Origin: Leidyana gryllorum EB-2025a
Lineage: Eukaryota > Apicomplexa
Direction of reading: 5' to 3'
Assembly: GCA_048772705.1 (NCBI GenBank)
Contig: JBLWGC010000047.1
Coordinates: 124,001 to 188,000 of the forward strand
DNA: 64,000 nt
Of the stretch, positions 53,598-64,000 are shown one piece after another. The notes below the pieces were generated by a model, which did not search any database, had not been told where the DNA came from, and saw only the letters and a list, made by a program, of their open reading frames with translations. Positions within the stretch are counted from its first letter, which is position 1. Each line of letters begins with the position of its first letter. Made by a program: the position numbers and the translations under genes.

Positions 53598-56500
53598 TCA
53601 GATGCAACTGTCATCTGGCTCTTCTTCTTCGAGGGGATTGTTGTCGTCATTCGTGGGGTTAAGGAGGATATCACGTAGATCCTTGAGACTAGCGCCACCA
53701 GCGTCAACTTTACCGTTCTCGAGCGCAGCGGCAGCCATCATCCTTTTGACCTTTTGCTTTTTGACCACTGCCTCTTCCACTGTATTCCGCGTTACTACTC
53801 GGTACACTCTAACAGGCCGGGTCTGTCCAATTCGGTATATACGGTCAATTGCCTGATCCTCAACATGGGGATTCCACCAGGGGTCCATAACATACGCCAC
53901 GTGAGCGGCCGTCAGAGTCTGTGCAGCATCAGAATGTGAAACAAAGGGGGGGGGAGGGTGTTGACTTACCAGTCCAGTTCCCGCAGCTTTAATGCTGGCC
54001 AACATGACCATATTGTGATTGACATTCTGAAACTCGTTGACAATGGTTTCTCTCTTCTTCATCGACAACTTTCCATCAAACAAACTCGTTCGGACTCCGC
54101 GTCGTGTGAGTGCCTCCTGAACGTGCGTCAGCAGCTGCGACAAACATCATTTGACTCAGAATCTTCACTACAAAGTTGATTGGCTTACCTTTACGAATGT
54201 AGAGAATACCACAATCTTGTTGGGTTTGCCATCTGACTGCTTTTCGAGGAGATCTTGGGTTATTCGGTCACAAAGACCCCGAATTTTACTCGATTCCACA
54301 AATGGCCTCTCTTCTTCGCAGTCAAACACGGAATCCTTCGCTGCCTCTCTCATCCGTTGAGCCTGGCGCAGTTGAGCTTCAGATTTTCGGACCAATTGCT
54401 TCTTGCTGAGAGGCTTGCGACATATGGGGCAGTGGGCATTGATCTGTTTGGTGGTGCTGTCGAGCCATTCTGAGATGCACCCAAAGTGAAACAGATGGGA
54501 GCAGCCACTGATCGTGTCCGGTGTGTCTCCCAAACATATTGGACACACATCCGCCAAAGAGTCTCCTTCAAGTAAGGAGGCCATTTGATTGGTGCCCAAC
54601 AGCTGATCGATGAGTGGGTTGAGGTCTTTATCGTTCCGCAAAAGTATATTGTCGAGTTGCACCCGAATATGATCAGCTACAACACTCTCAGTGTTGGCCA
54701 TCAGACGTAGATGCGTTAAAACAGTCCATAGCTGGGCAGCCTGTGCCTTATCAGCTCGTTGAGCGGCCTTTTGAGCTGTCCGAGCCAAAGCTTCATACCG
54801 CTCCCACTCCTCCGCGTTCATTTTGATCCAAACCATATGTATGGTCTTTGGCGGAAGTGTGCCCAAATCGTTGGATTCGTTGCTATTGGCGCCGATTTCG
54901 ACGGTCTGAATGGTCTCAGTGGTGTTCAAGTTGAGATTTCCAGTCAGCGAGCTCGCAGGTGAGCTGTTGCTGACGGAGTCGCTGTTAGGTGTTGAGCTCG
55001 TGGCATTATTGGAGGGATCTTCTGCACTGGAAGTGCCGCCGGCTTCAGCAGCCGTGTCGATCCTATCGAGAATGGTCTTTTTCCGTCTGAGGAGTATCCA
55101 TTGAATAGCGGCCTGAATTCGGCACCGAGCGCGTTTGTCCTTGAGGAGGTTTTTCTTTGCGTCTCCGCCGAGCGCACTCTTGAAGTTTTGTTTGGTATCA
55201 AAAGGTTGGACTCTTAAAAAGTTCAGCAAGGGTCCGAGATCTTCAATCTTGTTTTGGAGCGGAGTACCGGAGAGACACCATTTGTAGAGCCCTTGCAGTT
55301 GGAGGGTGGCAACAGTGGTGCGGCTATTGGCGTTCCGGATAGTGTGTGCTTCGTCCAATATGATGCGTCTCCAGAAAATATTGTGGAGAGCGCTGGGCTC
55401 GAGTTTGCTGTCCATTTGGGAAGCCGCTTGGCAGACGGTACTGTAAGTGGTAACGACGAAAAGCTTTGTGGATAACGACAGCGTATCGACGTGATTCCTC
55501 TCCGTCCCGTAGTAGGAGAAGATTAGATCTGAATGAAGGGTGGTGTGATCACGTAACTGTGCTCTCCAGGTATTGAGAACGGATTTCGGACAAACGATGA
55601 GTGTGGCATCACTTTTGACGTGGGGTTTGCCGTCGACCATAACTTGATCCTCTTCGGGTACCTCTTTGTTATGTCCGGCTCGTCCTCCCCGTTTCCTGCG
55701 TTTCTCGTTCTCCATCTTGAAGAGGCTCTGGCCGTGTTCCTCAATCTTTTCCTGAACCACAGGATCCAAAAGAGCACAGGCGATAGACTGTATAGTCTTT
55801 CCGAGTCCCATATCATCAGCCAAGATACCTCCTTTGGGGGGTTTGAGGTCTTTGACAAACACGTGGTGCCCTCCCAAGATACGGCATTCGGCAACTTCGT
55901 CTCTGACGGGGTGCCGTCTCCATATCTGCCATTCGCCTTTCTCTTTCAACACTTCTCTCAAATCCAATCGCGACTGGTCTTCCATTTCTCGCATCCACCA
56001 CACGCCTTTGCGTTGGTGTGCGAGCAGCTCAGACTTGAGACCTGGGACTTTGGCATCGACGTCCTGCATATTGGCCCATTCCTTCATGGAGAACATATCA
56101 TTGATCCGGTTGGCCAAATCTTCGGTGTCTTCTTCGACGGTGGCCTCAACGGGACGTCTCAGAGGACCAGCGTCCTCGTTGTTGGCCTCCCCATTGAGCA
56201 GAGAGGCGGGCAATTTCTGGAACCCGTCTTCGTCCAGTTCGTAGTTCTCGTCTTCGACTGCTTGCAGAAAGTCGTCGTCCAGAAGGGTTTGTTGGGAGAC
56301 TTCGGAGAGATTATGGCGCGCGAGCTGACAGGAAGTGCTCAAAGTATTGTCATCGGGGCCGGGTGTGAAGACATTGAGGGGCTCAAAAGCAAAACTTCGA
56401 AAAGTATCTTTCCCACGCGGCAAAGCCGACCACCCGAACGATCCCGCAGGGGGGGGCGGGGAACTGATACTGAATCGCGCTCGGTCAGAGGGGAACACAT

Positions 56501-57911
56501 AGTCGACATTGGGGTACTCTTGGAACCCATTATTATTGGTGCGATCTCTTCGGGGGCAGAGACAGGAGAGGACGCAGTCTCGACCATAAAAGTTGGTTGC
56601 GAGACGGCCTGTGGTCAAAGTGAGGGGGTTAACGGCTCCGAAGATACTTTGGGAATCGTCAGCAAGTCGCCGTCGAGCATAGGTGGCCCAAACCCGGTCG
56701 GAGACGAGACACTGTAAAAGTTCATTGGGTTCGAGGGCATCGATATAAATGCTGACGGGTTTCCGATACCGTTGATACGAAGAATCGCTCTCCGCAAAGG
56801 TGATAACGTGATCGCCCCCTTCGAGTTTCGCCATTGTCCGGGCTGGAAACTCGTAGCGAGTTCGGAAGAGCACCGGTTGGGTACATATAGTCTCGACAAT
56901 AGCGCTCGCCACGGGAGGCAGAAAGCCGGCGACTTGGGTCGAAGTGCTCGTCATCAAAACTCCAATGCCGGCCCGCCATTGCATTGTAGACTCATCGATC
57001 CAACTGAAGAGTCGAAATCTCATTTCCCGATCTAAATGAGCCAACCTCCAGCAGTTCTCAAACTCTTGGGTGGGTTCCACGTAGGTGTGAATGATAGCGC
57101 AACATCTCATATTGTCAGTATACGTCATGTGACGGTAGTCCACGACTCCTCTCTCCCATATAATTCCACAGTCTCCGTTTCGGGTCGGAGACATCAACTC
57201 CGCCACCGACCGGTGCTGTTGGTGGCCACCCGCCTCACCGTCATTTTCGAGCGAATTTGTAGTCGAAGCAGCGCCCTGAGGGACAACAGCGCCCTCACTC
57301 TCCTCGTCATCGTCGTCGTCGTCTATTGCAATTGCCTCCTCCGGATTCAACGCGTCCAAATCAACCAATACTGGAGATGGACGGGGGGGGCGAGCCGCCG
57401 ATCCGGAAGCAGTCGTCGAGGGGGGATGTTGATAGCCATCCAAATCACCAATCTCGCGTCCATTCAACTCTATGATTTCACACGAACTACTCGCCGGGGT
57501 ACACTCTCCCCCACTGCTCTCTGCCCCCACATTCACACTCTCTCGCAACGGCGGTAACTCGGGGGTCTCAAGTTGAGCTTCAGCTTCAGCGGGCGGTAAC
57601 ATTTCCTGATCCTCCCGGATCGCAGTCTCGGCGGCGGGTGGAGAGTTCACATCACCATCAGCGACGCCCACAGACTCCGCTTTCTCGGCGTCTCCCTCAG
57701 TCCCGCCGCCGCCGCCGGTACTGGTGGTCGACCAGCTACCTTTGATGAGAGTTGTCTCCTCCTGACGACCGGTCAAGAATAGACTGGTGGCTTCCTCTAC
57801 ACTCAATTGGGGTCCACGGGCTAAGGACCCGTCAAGTAGTCCTTCATCTCGACGCACACGTTTCGACTCTGGTTCAGACCATGAGGTACTTGAAGCTGGC
57901 CGAGGGGGCAT
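53598..57911 (-). CDS. SNF2 helicase with RING finger, Rad5/HLTF/Rad16 type
   Basis: About 1400 residues, in one long exon and two short 3' exons. The N-terminal ~230 residues are acidic and disordered. A region ending TSTSTQVAGFLPPVASAIVE weakly resembles the HIRAN domain of Rad5/HLTF. Helicase motifs: GGILADDMGLGKTIQSIACA (I), RRIILDEAHTIRN (II), CLSGTPLQNKIEDLGPLLNF (III). A RING finger is inserted between the helicase lobes: CPICLGDTPDTISGCSHLFH then CPICRKPLSKKQ. The second lobe has NKIVVFSTFVK, ASIKAAGTGL and MDPWWNPHVEDQAIDRIYRI. This architecture is typical of Rad5/HLTF/Rad16 proteins, which act as ubiquitin ligases and translocases in DNA damage tolerance and repair. Which subgroup is unresolved. 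Confidence 0.88.
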
Positions 57912-57965
57912 ATGATACTTAATTTTTTTGACGCTACTCTGACTGACTAACTCTCAAGTTCAAGT

Positions 57966-60900
57966 TCATAAGGCTATGTTGGCGGCGAAAGGACTGAATG
58001 ACGCTGGCGTATTCGGCAACATGGGAGCCATCCCAATACTCATTAGTCCCGATACTGCGTGTGTGGAATGGGACCCCATAGGTTAAAGCAACTTTAGAAA
58101 ACCCTCACCGAGCTCATTCGCAGAATGCTTATCTTTGCGCTCGCTCTGACTCTGAGTCTGCTTCGCAACCTCCTTCTCCAACTTGTCCAGCCTCTGACGC
58201 AAAGTGCCTACGCTCTGAATCATAAACGGCATCAACTCGTCTTGGTACCCAGCCAGCCATGCCAACTCCATGGCCACCTCTGGCCGCACCAACGGATTGC
58301 ACACCTGCACAACGCAACAAATCAAGTCATTCAGTCAGTCAGTCATTCAGTCAGTCAGTCAGTCAACCAGTCAACCCCCAAACTCTCTCCCCAATCCTAC
58401 CTGCAGACAGGCAGCAAAGTGCTGCGGGCTCTTGAGCTCATCAACAAAGTACTGCAACAGCGCTTCAGCGATCGCCGGATCACCCGAAGTACGAGCGATC
58501 GCCATCGCCTGCTCGTACTGATGGAACTTCTTTGCTAACTCGATCGCGTGAGTATACTTCCCATTCTTCTCGTACAACGACAAAGCCAATTGCTTCATCT
58601 CAATCAACTGCATAACAATGTGACGACCGCAACAATGACCACCGAGTGACAAACAATGACCACCGAATGACAATGACAGAACCCCAACAGCAACCGGAAC
58701 AATTACAGAACCCCAACAGCAACCGGAACAATGACAGAACCCCAATAACAGCCGACATATAGATCATAACAATCCACAGCAAACCGAAAACATCGAACAT
58801 CGATCGAACCACCGACCAAGTAACTCACCTCGTGTTTCTCGAGCTTCGCAGCCAATTCTGGTTGATCAAAGTTGTCATAAGCCGAAATACTCTTCCGTAG
58901 CTTCTCAACGTCCTTTCTGTCCAGATACAGCTCGTGCAACGCGTCATTCACAATAGTCGTGTGCTCGTTCGCACGCGCCTGCTCGTCCTCCAGCCAGCTC
59001 GCCACCAATGCCATCGGACTCAAATTAATTCGAGACGCCTCCAATGACAAACGATGACTCTTGATCGTTTGGATCACTCGCAGGTGTTCGATCTGACCAC
59101 TCAGAGCCGACAGTAACTGATTCAGCATCGTCGGATGCTCCTCCAAGTACAGCACCAATGCTTTGTACAGAATGTCCAGATTCGTCACTTTTTGGAGAAT
59201 AGACAGGAACTGCTCGTGCTCCCAAGCGATACTGCTGTGGTTCAGAATCACACTGGCCGCCTGGTCGTACTCGTTGTACGACAGATACAACAACACCTCT
59301 GCTTTCCACAGCTTCTCGGCCTCACAAACTTTGATCAGTTTAGGCACATTCAGCCGCCCAGCCGTCACCACCGGAGCACTCTTGAGGAAGTCCAACAACT
59401 GCTCGGGTTTGTACTTGGCGTACACAATACCCATCTCTGTATACAGGCCAATGTTACCCTTCCCTGTGGCCACACCCGCCTCCAAGAACTCCAACAGCTC
59501 ACTCGAGTACCCAGCCGACTCGTAAGCGTTGATCAGCCGCTCCAAATGATCCGAGTTGTTGATAACGTTCAGACCAGCCGAATGGGCAATCTTCAACTGA
59601 CCATTAGCCACACTCGCCAGGGCCACCTCAGTCCAGGACTTGGCACTCCCAGCTCGCTTGGCACTCTCATAAGCCGCGTTGTACTCACCCAACTTGATCA
59701 GACACAGAGTCAACTTAGTGTGGTTAGGCACCTTGGCATAGAAAACTTTCGCCGCCTTGTAACTGTTCGTGGCCCTCTCCACATCGCAGTCAGCCTCGGC
59801 TGCCAAACCCTCTTCGTACAACCGATCACCAATCATCTGAGTGTTGGCTGTATGGGCCCCGACCAAGAAGGTTTCCAGAGGACTCCACTGCCCAGTCCGG
59901 GCCAAACAGTACGCCAACTCGGAGTCCACGTCTCCCATTGAGCCAACTCGTTGAGCTCGCAGCTTCCGCAGAAACTCAGCGAGTTCCGAGAACTGTTTCG
60001 CTTGTTTGGCACATTGGATCACCCGTTTGTACTCAACGCACTTCTCAGCTTTGCCGTAAAACAACATTGCTTTCACCACCCATTCGCCTGCAGCAGTCTC
60101 CTCTCCGGCTGCCAGTCTCTCTTCGGCCTTGTCCAGCTCTGCGAGGGCCAGAGACTGCCATACAGTGGTATCCTTGGCCTTCTCGGCATAGGCCTCGGCT
60201 TGGCTGAAGTCCTGCATCTTGTACAACAGAATGTCCAGTGCCTTCTCGTTCATGTTGAACTTTTTGTACACCATCAGTGCTTCTTCGTACAACTTGAACT
60301 CCTCACTCGTGGCCACAGCGGCAACTTGGTGGGGGTCAAACGCGTCCAACCGGTTGATATAATCCTTAACCTTCTCAGGCTTGGCCGACATGGCAGTCAA
60401 CAAGAGCAAATTCTGGAACGCCGACGAGTTACTCAGAGTCTCGCCATCCAGTCCGGAACCGCTGAAAGTCACAGTCTTCTGGAGAACAATGCGTTCGAGC
60501 AGTTCCAATAGTTCACTCTCCAACTTGGCGTCCACGAAGGCTTTGACTACGCACGAGATCTCATCCACAGCAGAAGCTTCGGACAAAGCGGTGGCAGTAA
60601 TCTGATCGACCAGTTGACGACGGTATTCCTTGTTGTCGTCGCTCAACACCTGAGCCCACACCTCAGGACTCTTGCGCTGGATCAGATACTTGGCCTGAAT
60701 TCTGAACAGACCATTGCGATTGGTGATGCTGATCAACTCTGCGTCGCATTGGCCTCGCATATACGCGATGACGGCCATATGGGGGTCTTTGTTCTCGCAG
60801 TATTGACCAATAGTTCGGGGGTCATAGTTCAGATTGGTGCTCAGGAACTTCTCGGGGTCGCGGTTGGTGTCGATGTACACTTTGGCAACGGCATTGTTCA

Positions 60901-63900
60901 GAACAGCATCGGTGAGACCCTCTTCGATCCGTTGTTCCATCCAGGGCAGAATGAGACTCAGACGGCCGCGGTTCTCCATCTCGGGGATCAGAGGTTCCAG
61001 TGGGCACTGTCCACGCACTCTATCCAACAAGTCGGTGACCACCGACTCACTGCAGCCCAAATCCAGAAGAGTAATGATAATGGTACCAGCAGCTCTGGAA
61101 TTGACTTTGGTAACATAGATCTCCAGATAGTTCATCAGATCATTGCGGTAGAGGAACTCGGTCAACTCGTCGATGTGGCCGTGTTTGTCGTAGACATATA
61201 TGAGAGGTTTTGGCTCTTCAACAACGGCTCGGCAGTTCTTCAGAAACTCCATAACACGGATGGGGTCGTAATAGACGGATTCACGGACAACGCGCTCGAC
61301 CTCCTGATAGTTCTCCAGCTTCATTGCCGCCTCAATGTACTTGAAGTGGACATCCGGGTCGTTACTGAAGGCCATAATGCTTCCGAGGAAGTAGTACAAC
61401 CCTTCAGTGGAGTTAACGTTCTCAAACAGATTGATGAGATTCTGAATTCCCAGCCGGTTGTGGTATTTGATACACACTTGGACGACACTCTGCAGGTTCC
61501 CCCGATTCTGACGCAACATGTCACTCAGAATCTCAATGACAGTGTTCTCGGAACTCGTCACCAACAGCTTCTCGCAGAAGCCCAACAGCCAATCGAGATT
61601 CATTTGTGTTCCGCAACGAATCATCACACGCTTGATATCATTGATATCGGTGTAATGCTCAAGGGCTCTTCTGTAAAGTCCCGCCTTCTCACACAGCTGG
61701 GCAACTCGGAGTCTATCGTAGTGCGTGAACTGCTCCGATTGGAACAAGAGCTCGGCTCCGTTCTGACTGCTGCCAGGCCCCGTCAGGTTGATCTCAAACA
61801 GACGGGTTTGCAGACTCGCGTGCTCCGGCTTGTCACTTTTGAGCGTGTCGACCAAGATGCCAGTGATCTCAGGTACCTTGCCAGCACCAACAAAAACATC
61901 AATGGCTGAGTTGATATCCATAAGTGGTGGCTCATTGGCCAGAAGACTGCGAGCAAAGTTGACCGCTCCCATAGGATCAATCGTCAGCATCGATCTCAAC
62001 AGGAAGCTAAAGTCAGCCGAGTACTTCTTCTTCTTCACGTAAGTCAGGATTTCTTGGAACATACTTTTCTCCACCAAGAACTGGATCACTTTAGCGTGAC
62101 AGTTTGCACGACTGTAAATCCGGAGGGCCATCTGTTCATCTAAACTTCGGCATAAATCTCCCAATTGCTCTGAACATTCCAGAGCGTCGTCGTCCAACCA
62201 TTTTCCAACCAGCTCGGCACGATGTTGCGCCACCACGGGACGCATCAATTCAAGGGATTCATACCCGCTCAATTTAACCCCCAATTCAAGGAGATAATTG
62301 AAGTATTGAACAATGATCGATGACTGACCGGGAGTCACAGGCGCATTCTTGATCTGCGCAAACACATTGGGGTTGCGCAAGGCATTGCCTTTGCTCAAAG
62401 CTGCGACCCGGGCAGCAGCGGTCCATTTCTGCTGCTGCACAAGGGTACGGAACAGCTTGGTGGTGTAGTCATCGGCTACTGGATAGCAGTAACGCTGAGC
62501 CAGAGACAAGGCGACGTCCACACCCAATGTGGCTTGCACGTGACTGATCAATGTATTTTCATTCACCGTTACGGATATTATCGCTCCTTTCCGATTCACC
62601 AGCAATATTCCACCCGAGCGCTTGTTAGCGCAACACAGGAACACACTGTCCTGAGACACGCGTTCGCACGCGATTTGACGGCCGGTCTTGGCATCGAATA
62701 TCATTGCGTAACCCGCTTTAGTCGCTGTGTATATGACACCATGGCGGCTCGACAACTGAAATTGAGGTGACGTAGACTCGATGAGGCGCAGTACATCATA
62801 TTGAGTAACTCACATGTTGTGCGATCGGCAGATCATTCTGTTGATCGGGGGGGTAAGAGAACTCCGAGGTGATTTTGAAGGGTGTAGGACGGCCTTCACC
62901 CCGCTGGGAGTAGATATCCATGACGTAGAGCTTGTTGACACCGGCTTTGCGTTCACAGAAGGTGAAGACTTTGAGTGGTTCGGCCTCGGGATCATCAAGC
63001 TGCGGGATGAAAGCAGATTAGTGATGAGGTGACGGGGGTTGGAGACTTACATTGATGGATCCAAAACAGCCAGAATGGCCCTCGAGGAATTGTTGTAGGC
63101 GGCGTTGGACAGAGTACAATTGAAGGCAGCCGATGATGCTTTTTCTTTCGCCTAGATATATACCGGCCAGAAGGCACCATTGTACATCGGCGGGTGAGGT
63201 TTCATTGTCGACAGTGTAGTTAATGATCTGTACGCCGACGTCGGCCATTTTTTCGCCGCGAGAGAACATGAGGATGGGTTCTTCGCAGCTCGATCCTGTG
63301 GCGGGTCCAAAGGCATCAGATCCTACATCGCCGCGTAAGAACCAGTGGTAGACGCCAGTGCGAGTGATTATGACGAGGCAGCGCTGTGGGAGCCATCTCC
63401 AAAAGACGATTTCTTCGGAGAAGGTGTGATCGCCGAGGCGGGCTTTGGTGTCCAAGTCGAAGACCTGAACAAAGTGGCCTTCTCCATCGTCCAAAAGGCC
63501 TGCGGGAGGAGAGGGAATGAATGTTTGGAGAGGGAATGACTGTTTGGAGAGGGAATGAATGTTTGGAGGAGAGTGGGTCGGCTGACGACAACGGTGTGGG
63601 TGGGTACCGACCTCTCAAGGCGAGGATATTTTCATGGGGATTCTTCATGGCCCCCTCGGCCTTGCGGCTGATGCGTCGATCGACTTCAAAGTCTTCGACT
63701 ATATCGACAATACCGACCTGTTTGGAGTTTGTTTGGGATTGGTTCAGGGCGGCTCGCGGTTTACCTGAGAGGCCTTATCTTTGTCGCCTGCGGCGGAGGC
63801 ATCTTTGATACAGAGATATCGATCGCCTCCGAAGCAGGCTGTATTGAACCGAAAGGCTTTCTCTTGGAAAGAGTATGGTGGCTCGCACAACTATGAGGAG

Positions 63901-64000
63901 TGATGGTTTATCAATACTCTCTGGGCATTACCTGTGCGAGGACCTCTGTGTGAAGAGGGGACGAGCCCGTACCGGCCGCGCCACCGAGCATCTGGACGTC
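57966..64000 (-). CDS. CLTC: Clathrin heavy chain, 5' end outside window
   Basis: The leg of the clathrin triskelion that forms vesicle coats. Only the first few residues are missing: the window's last bases encode DVQMLGGAAGTGSSPLHTEV and continue into the propeller (FNTACFGGDRYLCIKDASAA, MKNPHENILALR, EEIVFWRWLPQRCLVIITR, QIINYTVDNETSPADVQW). Thousands of bases of heavy-chain repeats follow (YESLELMRPVVAQHRAEL, HYDRLRVAQLCEKAGLYRRA, LYYFLGSIMAFSNDPDVHFK, SISAYDNFDQPELAAKLEKH). The final exon is reached by a GTGAGG..ACGCAG intron after ANEL and gives SGLMSIGMAPMLPNTPASFS, a Met/Pro tail like that of other clathrins. Five or more introns; the two near the 3' end hold tandem repeats. Confidence 0.95.
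58320..58378 (+). repeat. (CAGT)n-type tandem repeat in a clathrin intron
   Basis: A run of imperfect CAGT/CATT tetranucleotides (TCAGTCAGTCAGTCATTCAG and so on) lies inside the intron between the LEU-rich C-terminal exons. It is non-coding and probably length-variable. Confidence 0.8.
58608..58828 (-). repeat. 221-nt clathrin intron with tandem minisatellite
   Basis: The intron between KLEKHE and LIEMKQLALSLYE is GTGAGT..ATGCAG. It holds about two and a half copies of a ~30-nt unit (CAGAACCCCAACAGCAACCG followed by GAACAAT on the plus strand) next to a duplicated GACCACCGA(A/G)TGACAA element. The frame stays open across part of it, which would create a false extension with repeated Gly/Val-rich peptide; splicing restores the clathrin sequence exactly. 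Confidence 0.85.

Noticed and set aside
55620-56717. A 365-residue plus-strand frame
   Set aside because: Antisense to the SNF2-RING helicase in the region of its helicase motifs; no start context or domain of its own.
60614-61909. A 431-residue open frame on the plus strand
   Set aside because: It lies antisense to the clathrin heavy chain exon, whose protein is unmistakable. The antisense frame is rich in His, Gln and Val as expected from the complement of a biased coding region.
1-64000. Spliced-leader RNA gene, 5S or other rRNA
   Set aside because: I looked for the 22-nt alveolate leader core (GTAGCCATTTTGGCTCAAG) and for rRNA-like blocks and saw none; partial matches such as GGCTCAAG at 26252 are coding.

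Overview
The window is nuclear DNA from a single-celled eukaryote. Coding sequences are broken by canonical GT..AG introns, many of them only 31 to 55 nt long. There are cytosolic ribosomal, chaperonin, clathrin and splicing genes, and no operons or ribosome binding sites. Several features point to an alveolate, most likely a perkinsozoan such as Perkinsus: an ankyrin plus bromodomain fusion like apicomplexan BDP1, an apicomplexan/yeast-type IMP 5'-nucleotidase (ISN1), a plant/protist type-II (K+-independent) proton pyrophosphatase, many secreted proteins of unknown family, and extreme packing that fits spliced-leader trans-splicing. The lineage is inference; no marker RNA gene is present to fix it.

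Layout. 1-8 kb: C-terminal part of a Ran-binding nucleoporin-like protein, ribosomal protein eS28, translesion DNA polymerase eta, two secreted unknowns, pantothenate kinase and a Nopp140/SRP40-like nucleolar protein. 8-20 kb: an acylated PP2C phosphatase, two unknown proteins (one zinc-finger-like, one secreted), DNA ligase I, an unknown protein and the spliceosome disassembly factor TFIP11/Ntr1. 20-35 kb: the ankyrin-bromodomain protein, a tail-anchored protein, uridine kinase, a patatin-like phospholipase, a cyclin-like protein, two unknowns and a class-3 lipase. 35-45 kb: the vacuolar proton pyrophosphatase, a TMEM33/Pom33-like membrane protein and a run of minus-strand unknowns ending in a large secreted protein. 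45-64 kb: a second large secreted protein with a beta-strand-rich C-terminus, ISN1, three small or membrane proteins, a TPR protein, CCT1/TCP1-alpha, a Rad5/HLTF-type SNF2-RING helicase, and the clathrin heavy chain, which runs off the right edge.

Genes lie on both strands in short runs, unlike the long one-way arrays of dinoflagellates. Spacing is extremely tight: 1 nt between a stop and the next start at 50669, 5 nt between convergent stops at 49245-49249, 14 nt between divergent starts at 17679-17692, and one convergent pair that seems to overlap antisense. Genes next to each other mostly share no pathway. Loose themes are DNA damage tolerance and repair (Pol eta, ligase I, Rad5/HLTF-like), nucleotide and cofactor metabolism (uridine kinase, ISN1, pantothenate kinase), membrane traffic and lipid turnover (clathrin, patatin, lipase, pyrophosphatase) and secretion (at least six proteins with signal peptides).
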